Source: Victivallales bacterium
GTDB taxonomy: Bacteria; Verrucomicrobiota; Lentisphaeria; Oligosphaerales; Oligosphaeraceae
Length of the DNA: 12,517 bases
Assembly: GCA_017964325.1 (NCBI GenBank)
Contig: JAGCSE010000182.1
Span: 1-12,517, forward strand
Reading direction: 5' to 3'
In this document: in pieces, positions 7,274-12,517 of the stretch
Position numbering within the stretch: the first letter of the stretch is position 1
Layout of the letters: every line of letters begins with the position of its first letter
Notes under the pieces: generated by a model
The model's input: the letters and a program-made list of their open reading frames with translations, nothing else
Told to the model about the DNA's origin: nothing
Databases searched by the model: none
Translations under genes and position numbers: made by a program

Positions 7274-8467
7274 ATGAACAGACGCGAATTCATCACAACC
7301 TGCGCCGCCAGCGCGGCAATGGCCGCAACATCCCTTCCACTCTTAGCAGATGACGCCAAGCCGCCGCCGTTGCCCGACTACCGTAAGTTCCTCCCGTTGC
7401 GCAGTCGTGTGACGATTCCAGACTGGGCTAAAAACGAAATCGCCACGGCTCTTAACCGTTACAAGACATGGAAAGGCGACGACATGACCGTCGCCTTCCC
7501 GCTTATCACGGATGTCCATTCCAAATCGCATGATTTTCCGAAGGATTTCTCCTTCGCCGATTCCAAGATGCACACGCTGCTAGCACAAATAGCTGCTGAA
7601 GAAGCAAATGCGGATTTCATCGCAGATTTAGGAGACATTGATTTGGATATCGGTGTTCCCATCACGAAAGACTGGCCGCCGAAATTCCGCAACTGCACGG
7701 CGGAGGAACTCATGCACCGCGTCGCCGTCCAACAGGCACTCTATGCGGAAGCCAAACTGCCCGTCCTGTTCGCCGTCGGCAACCACGACCATTCCAAATC
7801 GCGTTTCAGCAGCGCTGAATTCGGCTCCGCATTCAATGTCACCGTCAACAACGACAAAGGCTTCAAGCTGAATCTCTGTCCAACTGGCGACTATGGCTAC
7901 TATGATATGACCACCAAGAAGACCCGTGCGATTTTCCTTAATACTTCCGACGAAGGATATTACGGTTATTCCATCGCGCAACTGAATTTCTTTGTCAATG
8001 CATTGGCGGCGCTTCCCGCCGACTGGACGGCCGTCGTCGTGCAGCATTTCTGCATCCAGACCGTTATCGGCCATTGGGTCAGCTTCCCTGATACGAAGGC
8101 GAAACGACAGGAAATCGCCATCAAGATCATGGAGGATTTCGTCGCCGCGAAATCAGGCGAAACTGAAGGAATCAAATGGAATTTCGCTATTGACGGCAAA
8201 CGTTGGCTAGCAGGATGTCTCTGCGGCGACTCCCATTTCGACAACTATCTGAAATCCAACGAGGTAGATTACACAATCTCACAAGGCTACGGCGGCATTC
8301 GCGATGCCGACATGATTCCAGGCGCCTACAAAACCGCCTATTTCGACCGTGCCAAGCAGATGCTCGTCGATTTCGTCGCCATCAAGCCTGCCAAGCATGA
8401 GGTGAAGATTTTCCGTATCGGCATGGGCGGTGCGGAACGTGATCGACAGTATCAATATGGTGTGTGA
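7274..8467 (+). CDS. Tat-exported calcineurin-like metallophosphoesterase
   Basis: A 397-residue protein. The N-terminus has a twin-arginine motif (NRREFI), an Ala-rich hydrophobic stretch and a likely cleavage near residue 25, indicating export as a folded, metal-loaded enzyme. Metal motifs follow in order: ITDVH (D80, H82), LGDIDLD (D121), GNHDH (N170, H171), H258 in VVQHF and GDSHFD (H321), where the usual final GHxH reads GDSH. It is probably a periplasmic phosphomonoesterase or phosphodiesterase. It starts 15 bases after the reductase gene with no strong ribosome site, consistent with coupling at the end of the operon. It could dephosphorylate an external sugar or polyol phosphate to feed the operon, but no substrate can be read. 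It resembles the partial gene at 1-418 only in superfamily motifs. Confidence 0.85.
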   Translation: MNRREFITTCAASAAMAATSLPLLADDAKPPPLPDYRKFLPLRSRVTIPDWAKNEIATALNRYKTWKGDDMTVAFPLITDVHSKSHDFPKDFSFADSKMHTLLAQIAAEEANADFIADLGDIDLDIGVPITKDWPPKFRNCTAEELMHRVAVQQALYAEAKLPVLFAVGNHDHSKSRFSSAEFGSAFNVTVNNDKGFKLNLCPTGDYGYYDMTTKKTRAIFLNTSDEGYYGYSIAQLNFFVNALAALPADWTAVVVQHFCIQTVIGHWVSFPDTKAKRQEIAIKIMEDFVAAKSGETEGIKWNFAIDGKRWLAGCLCGDSHFDNYLKSNEVDYTISQGYGGIRDADMIPGAYKTAYFDRAKQMLVDFVAIKPAKHEVKIFRIGMGGAERDRQYQYGV

Positions 8468-8494
8468 TGGCCTCTCTATTTTACCATTTGGACT

Positions 8495-8528
8495 TTTTCC
8501 ATACACGTCGCTAAAATTATATGGAAAA
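8495..8528. repeat. Inverted repeat, 9-base arms, in the operon's downstream spacer
   Basis: TTTTCCATA (8495-8503) pairs with TATGGAAAA (8520-8528) across a 16-base loop. No T-run follows, so it is not a standard intrinsic terminator. It could be an RNA 3' stem or a protein-binding site upstream of the next gene. Confidence 0.45.
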
Positions 8529-8561
8529 CGTGTGATAAATAATACTAGCTTTCATTTCTCA

Positions 8562-8570
8562 TGTTATACT
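8562..8570 (+). promoter_or_regulatory. Extended -10 promoter candidate for the 8608 gene
   Basis: TGTTATACT fits the extended -10 form TGnTATAAT with one mismatch. No good -35 lies at the right distance, which extended -10 promoters tolerate. Transcription would begin around 8577, about 30 bases before the ATG. Confidence 0.4.
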
Positions 8571-8607
8571 TCTTATTTGAATAAACCAAAGAAAAAAAGA
8601 TTTAAGT

Positions 8608-10125
8608 ATGACACTCTTCAAAAAACTATTGTTGTTTGCCACATTGCCATTTCTTGCGTTTACATATCTTTTCGCTGATCAGGACATTGCAACGTTTGAT
8701 GTTTCAAAATGTATAGTTATTTCAGATGGTCCAATGCCAAGACTTTCAATACCAACCCCTTCTGGCTGGAAGAATGCGTATGACGATCCAGACATGGCCG
8801 AAGAAGTCCGCAAACAAGACATAGAATCGTCACCTGCAAATATCACCTTGGCCCATTTTTTCAATCCTGACGAAATCGGATATGAAGCAACAATACAAGT
8901 CATAAAAAATATGCAAAACATCCCTGTCACCGAAGAACTTTTCAAGGTAATGCGGGATAGCATAGCAGAAGAATTCGGCAATGGTACAATAGACATACAA
9001 AAATTTAAGGACATTGCCAACATTCCTCCTGAACTCCTTGAAACAGTAAAAACGATGAAATTGTTCCCCATTCACGTTAACAACGACCTTTGCCTTCAAG
9101 TTAGTTTACTATTTCGGACTACAATAGATGGAGAGGATACTTTCGGTGTAAGCACAATGGCATTTATCAATATGCATAAACGTGTTTTCACTTTGACAAA
9201 TAAAAAGATTCTTACCAAGGACAAAGCTGCAACCGATAAAGAAATCGAAAATACTCGTGCATTTATAAGGCAATGGATTGAAATTATCAAAAATAACAAT
9301 GAAATTACTGCATCTGATGATATCCAGTTCGACAGCTCGAATTGCGTGACACTTACAAGCGGATTAATGCCTAAAGTTGCCATCCCTGCGCCTATTGGCT
9401 GGATAAATGCCAAAGATATACCAAGTTTATCAGAATTGGTAAAAAAGGAATATATAGATTCTGATCCTCAAAACGATACTCTGGCATGTTATGTTAATTC
9501 TGAAGATTTCTATCAGGAGGCAGCTATAAAGGTTCCAAAAATGCTAAGCATAGTATCAGTTAACCGTGAAGATTTCAAGAATTTCCAAAATGAAATCATC
9601 AAAAAAATCAAGGATGGCAGCCTGCTTCAAACAAGTAAAATACGCTATAATGACGAACAATTGAAAATGATTAACTCCACAAAGTATCTTCCAGATTATA
9701 TCAAAGACGACTATTCATTGCAATTTACAATGATTATGCCTGTGAATAAGAATGGGAAGAAAAGTTTTGTCGTACTGACTCAAGGAGTGGTTTGCATTAA
9801 TTCGCGTCTTTTCAGTATCATAAGAAAAACGACTTGCAAAGATGAAACTGAAGTCATGGAGTATGCGAAGATGACTCAATCTTTCATTAAACAATGGGTC
9901 GAAGCCATCTGCAAGGAAAACGGAATCAATGCTGAAAGTCCTGACATAGTTAAAGGAAACGATCCCGATGCTGTTGGTGAACAAAACCTTCCTTCCCTTC
10001 CTCGCTTTTTTCCAACTCCATCACCCCAAAAATCCTTCGGATCAAGATTTGGGAAAATAGTGCTCGAAGGAATCATAATTGCAATAATCGTCGGCATTGT
10101 CTCACTATTCAAACATAAAAAATAG
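8608..10125 (+). CDS. Exported, C-terminally membrane-anchored protein with two copies of an unrecognised domain
   Basis: I do not recognise this 505-residue protein. Residues 1-23 form a signal peptide with likely cleavage after LFA. Two homologous domains follow, about 28-232 and 239-437. Matching anchors are FDVSKC/FDSSNC, MPRLSIPTPSGW/MPKVAIPAPIGW, TLAHFFN/TLACYVN and FIRQWIEIIK/FIKQWVEAIC. A Pro- and Ser-rich linker (about 455-478) leads to a hydrophobic segment (484-501) and the basic end FKHKK. This predicts a periplasmic or cell-surface protein held by one C-terminal helix. No catalytic motif is evident. The gene and its upstream spacer are clearly more AT-rich than the neighbours, with many AAT, ATA and AAA codons, hinting at recent acquisition or relaxed composition. 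The ribosome site is a weak purine run. It ends inside the terminator hairpin. Confidence 0.8.
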   Translation: MTLFKKLLLFATLPFLAFTYLFADQDIATFDVSKCIVISDGPMPRLSIPTPSGWKNAYDDPDMAEEVRKQDIESSPANITLAHFFNPDEIGYEATIQVIKNMQNIPVTEELFKVMRDSIAEEFGNGTIDIQKFKDIANIPPELLETVKTMKLFPIHVNNDLCLQVSLLFRTTIDGEDTFGVSTMAFINMHKRVFTLTNKKILTKDKAATDKEIENTRAFIRQWIEIIKNNNEITASDDIQFDSSNCVTLTSGLMPKVAIPAPIGWINAKDIPSLSELVKKEYIDSDPQNDTLACYVNSEDFYQEAAIKVPKMLSIVSVNREDFKNFQNEIIKKIKDGSLLQTSKIRYNDEQLKMINSTKYLPDYIKDDYSLQFTMIMPVNKNGKKSFVVLTQGVVCINSRLFSIIRKTTCKDETEVMEYAKMTQSFIKQWVEAICKENGINAESPDIVKGNDPDAVGEQNLPSLPRFFPTPSPQKSFGSRFGKIVLEGIIIAIIVGIVSLFKHKK

Positions 10126-10167
10126 CATTGCCTTGCCCCCTTAATCTGGCGCAAGGCAATGCTATTT
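10120..10167 (-). terminator. Strong hairpin terminator between convergent genes
   Basis: A perfect 17-base-pair stem: AAATAGCATTGCCTTGC at 10120-10136 and its complement at 10151-10167, with a 14-base loop. On the minus strand the stem runs into six T residues (complement of A10117-10122), a textbook intrinsic terminator for the amidohydrolase gene. On the plus strand the T-run is only three, so it works less well for the 8608 gene, whose last codons and stop lie in the left arm. Confidence 0.88.
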
Positions 10168-10186
10168 CATCCATCAAACAACGGCC

Positions 10187-11473
10187 TTATTTGAATTCCG
10201 CCACCAGCTGTTCGTACTGTTCATGCGTTAGCTTGGGGCCGAATTCCGCCATGGCGGCCTTCGCTTCCGCCGCATCGTCCATCAGCAGCGCGTACAGCAT
10301 GATGGCCGCATGCTTGGACGCCTGGACAAACGCGACATAGCCGTCGGGCGTGGTGAAATCAATGCCATGCGCCGTGCCTTTGCCGCCCGGAACACCGCCG
10401 TGGATGGCGGGCATGATATTGGTGATGTCGCCCATGTCCGTACAGCCGGCCGAGCGGTTGAACCAATTGAAATCGCTGTCCCCCATCGTGGGAACAAGCA
10501 GCTTGGCAACTTCCCGATGAACGTTGCCGAGCGTCTCGTTCTTTCTGACCGGCAACGAGCCCTGGATGTTGAAAACGTCAGCGGAACCGCCCAACGCCAT
10601 CGCTGAATAGCGCACTGCGTCGTCGAACATTTTCGCGGCTTTCGACATCTCCTGCACGCTTGCCCCACGGACGTAGTAGTTCATGGCGGCCGTGTCTGGA
10701 ATGACATTGGCAGCCTGACCGCCTTCCGTGATGATGCCGTGAATACGCATGGTCGATGACATCCGCTCCCGCAACAGACCAATGGCGCACTGCGCAAGCG
10801 TCAGCTGGTTCATCGCATTGTTGCCGCTGGACGGCACGGATGCATGGCAGCTCTTTCCATGGAACACGACGCGTTTCTTGACGTTGCCGCCGTTCTGCGA
10901 GCAGCCATACTTCCCGCCGCAATGGCTCATGAACGCCACATCCACATCATCCAGAACGCCTTCGCGGTACAGTGAAATCTTTCCACTAATGGCTTTAATC
11001 TTGCCTTCTGCGATCAACTGGCGAGCCAGTTCGAATTCGAAGCCCTCTTCCGCCGGCGTCCCGATGAAGGCGATCTTGCCGCACAATCCGTCCAGAATGC
11101 CCGGACAATGCGTGAACAGCCACGCCGCGCCGACCAGTGAATTGATGTGCGTATGATGGCCGCAGGCATGGACACAGCCGTCCTTCGCCTCGGGATGCGT
11201 CGGAATGTGCAGTGCGTCCAATTCGCCCATGAGCGCGACAGTCGGGCCAGGCCGCCCCGTGTCCAAATCCGCCCGGAAGCCAGTGATGGACAGCCCGCGT
11301 TTCACTTTCAGGCCATAGCTTTCCAGACAATCCGTCGCATACTTGCTCGTCTTCACTTCGCGGTAGCCGAGCTCGGGCATGCCCCAGAATTTCTTTCCGT
11401 TTTCGATGAACACGTCTTGATTGGCTTCAGCTAAATCAATCAGCTGACAAATGGCTGGTGCGTTAAGATTCAT
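10187..11473 (-). CDS. M20-family metallo-amidohydrolase (M20D / AbgB-like)
   Basis: A 428-residue di-metal hydrolase of the peptidase M20 family, amidohydrolase branch. Metal and catalytic segments are GELDAL (84-89), HACGHHTH (102-109, with C104 and H106 as expected ligands), GTPAEEG (138-144, with the catalytic Glu at 142) and H184 in SHCGG. A dimerisation domain follows (about 197-310, with GKSCHAS near its start), then GTAHGIDF with the last ligand His. Relatives cleave N-acyl amino acids, aminobenzoyl-glutamate or similar amides in the cytosol. There is no signal peptide. The start is well supported by AAGGAG four bases upstream, and the gene ends just before a strong terminator, so it is probably a single-gene transcript. 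It faces away from the glycyl-radical enzyme gene. The specific amide substrate is unknown. Confidence 0.87.
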   Translation of the reverse strand: MNLNAPAICQLIDLAEANQDVFIENGKKFWGMPELGYREVKTSKYATDCLESYGLKVKRGLSITGFRADLDTGRPGPTVALMGELDALHIPTHPEAKDGCVHACGHHTHINSLVGAAWLFTHCPGILDGLCGKIAFIGTPAEEGFEFELARQLIAEGKIKAISGKISLYREGVLDDVDVAFMSHCGGKYGCSQNGGNVKKRVVFHGKSCHASVPSSGNNAMNQLTLAQCAIGLLRERMSSTMRIHGIITEGGQAANVIPDTAAMNYYVRGASVQEMSKAAKMFDDAVRYSAMALGGSADVFNIQGSLPVRKNETLGNVHREVAKLLVPTMGDSDFNWFNRSAGCTDMGDITNIMPAIHGGVPGGKGTAHGIDFTTPDGYVAFVQASKHAAIMLYALLMDDAAEAKAAMAEFGPKLTHEQYEQLVAEFK

Positions 11474-11523
11474 GGTTCTCCTTAATATTTTGTCGTTGAG
11501 AAAACAATCTTTCTTTAATTTCC

Positions 11524-11545
11524 CTTGAATCTATGATTTTTCAAG
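11524..11545. promoter_or_regulatory. Inverted repeat with dyad motif copy C in the divergent spacer
   Basis: CTTGAA (11524-11529) and TTCAAG (11540-11545) form an inverted repeat. The right half contains, on the minus strand, TTGAAAAATCA (11544-11534), the same 11-base core as at 2008-2018 and 2116-2126. It lies about 60 bases upstream of the amidohydrolase start and 80 upstream of the glycyl-radical gene. I see no convincing promoter hexamer pair for either gene here. Confidence 0.35.
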
Positions 11546-11623
11546 TTATCGTATGTTGTAATGGCATTCTACTTCCGCATTATTAGTCCCATCCGTTTTA
11601 TTTAATTATAGTAAAGAAACACC

Positions 11624-12517
11624 ATGGAAAAGAACTGGCAAGCCATTCTTGAAACCGAACGCGTCGCCTCACGAACCATCTATGTGCAGGGCTGCGGCCG
11701 CAACGTCAACCTCGGCTCCTATTGGCGCGGGAAATACTATATTAGCTTCCGCGCAGATCCAAGCGAAGCGATTTTCCGCGCCAAAGCGTTCGCCTATACC
11801 CTTGAGCATCTGCCACTTACGTTTGATCCGCGGCAGCGTTTCGCTTGCGGCATGGAGACGTATCAAGTCATGGAAGTGCCCGAAGAAATCAAGAATGACT
11901 ACGCCGTCTGCATCGGGGCGGACGCGGGCCGCGGCCGCCGTAATTTCACCGTCGGCAACGACCACACCGTTCCAGACTACCGCACCGTCCTCTCCATCGG
12001 TCTCGACGGCATTCTCGCCCGAATCGCCGAATCGCGCCGCTATCATACGGATGCCAAGTCGCTTGCGAATCTGGAGGCCATGGAGATCGGCATCAACGCC
12101 ATCAAGGCCTTCTCCCTGCGTTTTGCGGAATCGCTAAAGGAAACGGATCCAGATCTTTCCGCCTGCCTGACGCGCATCGCAGGCCCCGCTCCGACGTCGT
12201 TCTTCGACGCGTTGCAATTGACATGGCTACTATTCATCGTCCTCCAAAGCCAAGGCCGCAACCATGACGCGCTCGGCCGTATCGATCAATATCTTATCGA
12301 TTTCTACCGCCGCGACATCGCCGACGGCAAACTCACACGCGACGACGCTCTCGACATGCTCTGCCACATCTGGACGAAGGTCGAAGGCGTCCATGACACG
12401 ACGAATATCGCCATCGCGGGCATCACGCCAGACGGAAAAGACGCCACCAACGAACTGAGCTATCTCGCGTTGGAGGCCACAGGTCTCGTCAAATCACCAT
12501 CCACCAACATTTCCGCA
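11624..12517 (+). CDS. Glycyl-radical enzyme (pyruvate formate-lyase-like), N-terminal part only
   Basis: The open frame runs to the window's last base, giving 298 residues of an enzyme family usually near 800 long. Features of the PFL-like domain are GNDHTVPDYRTVLSIGLDGI (111-130), FFDALQLTWLL (193-203), GRIDQYLIDFYRRDI (218-232) and TNELSYLALEA (275-285). An in-frame TAA at 11612-11614 leaves the ATG at 11624 as the first start; the ribosome site is weak. These enzymes use a C-terminal glycyl radical and an active-site Cys, both outside the window, and need a radical-SAM activase, expected nearby. They act only without oxygen. The N-terminus is short, unlike typical pyruvate formate-lyase, so a decarboxylase, dehydratase or C-X lyase role is possible. 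The substrate cannot be assigned. Confidence 0.85.
   Translation, partial: MEKNWQAILETERVASRTIYVQGCGRNVNLGSYWRGKYYISFRADPSEAIFRAKAFAYTLEHLPLTFDPRQRFACGMETYQVMEVPEEIKNDYAVCIGADAGRGRRNFTVGNDHTVPDYRTVLSIGLDGILARIAESRRYHTDAKSLANLEAMEIGINAIKAFSLRFAESLKETDPDLSACLTRIAGPAPTSFFDALQLTWLLFIVLQSQGRNHDALGRIDQYLIDFYRRDIADGKLTRDDALDMLCHIWTKVEGVHDTTNIAIAGITPDGKDATNELSYLALEATGLVKSPSTNISA

Noticed and set aside
8495..8528. Intrinsic terminator for the six-gene operon
   Set aside because: The 9-base arms are real, but the loop is long and no T-run follows, so it was listed only as an inverted repeat.
11604..11612. TATAAT on the minus strand and TATAGT on the plus strand as promoters of the divergent pair
   Set aside because: No -35 hexamer lies at an acceptable distance for either, and the plus-strand one would leave almost no leader.

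Overview
The window looks like part of a chromosome from an anaerobic Gram-negative bacterium. Pointers are the start of a glycyl-radical (pyruvate formate-lyase type) enzyme, an aldo/keto reductase carrying two 4Fe-4S motifs, two exported phosphoesterases (one with a twin-arginine leader) and a ceramidase-fold protein. The gene mix fits the Lentisphaerae/Kiritimatiellae side of the PVC group, but there is no marker gene, so this is a weak inference. No RNA gene, IS element, CRISPR array or phage gene is visible. No gene-free stretch exceeds about 200 bases.

Layout. (1) 1-1990, minus strand: a cytosolic neutral-ceramidase-like protein (470-1990), followed 51 nt later by a secreted calcineurin-like phosphoesterase (1-418, cut by the window edge); probably one operon. 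(2) 1991-2192: AT-rich divergent promoter region with one promoter candidate facing each way and two copies of a short dyad motif. (3) 2193-8467, plus strand: a compact six-gene operon: GatD-like polyol-phosphate dehydrogenase, PfkB kinase, GatY-like class II aldolase, a second PfkB kinase, ferredoxin-type aldo/keto reductase, Tat-exported phosphoesterase. A short repeat-rich gap sits before the second kinase. (4) 8468-10125: an AT-rich island with one gene of unknown function, a membrane-anchored exported protein made of two copies of one domain. (5) 10120-10167: strong hairpin terminator between convergent genes. (6) 10187-11473, minus strand: M20-family amidohydrolase. (7) 11474-11623: divergent spacer. 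(8) 11624-12517, plus strand: N-terminal 298 residues of a glycyl-radical enzyme, cut by the window edge.

How the genes may work together. The core of the plus-strand operon matches the galactitol/tagatose route: hexitol 1-phosphate is oxidised to a ketose 6-phosphate, phosphorylated to the 1,6-bisphosphate, then cleaved to two trioses. No PTS transporter and no GatZ partner are in view, and there are two PfkB kinases instead of one, so the true substrate is open. An 11-base motif, TTGAAAAATCA, occurs three times, always in spacers upstream of genes. It suggests that the ceramidase-like operon, the sugar operon and the amidohydrolase/glycyl-radical pair could share a regulator.
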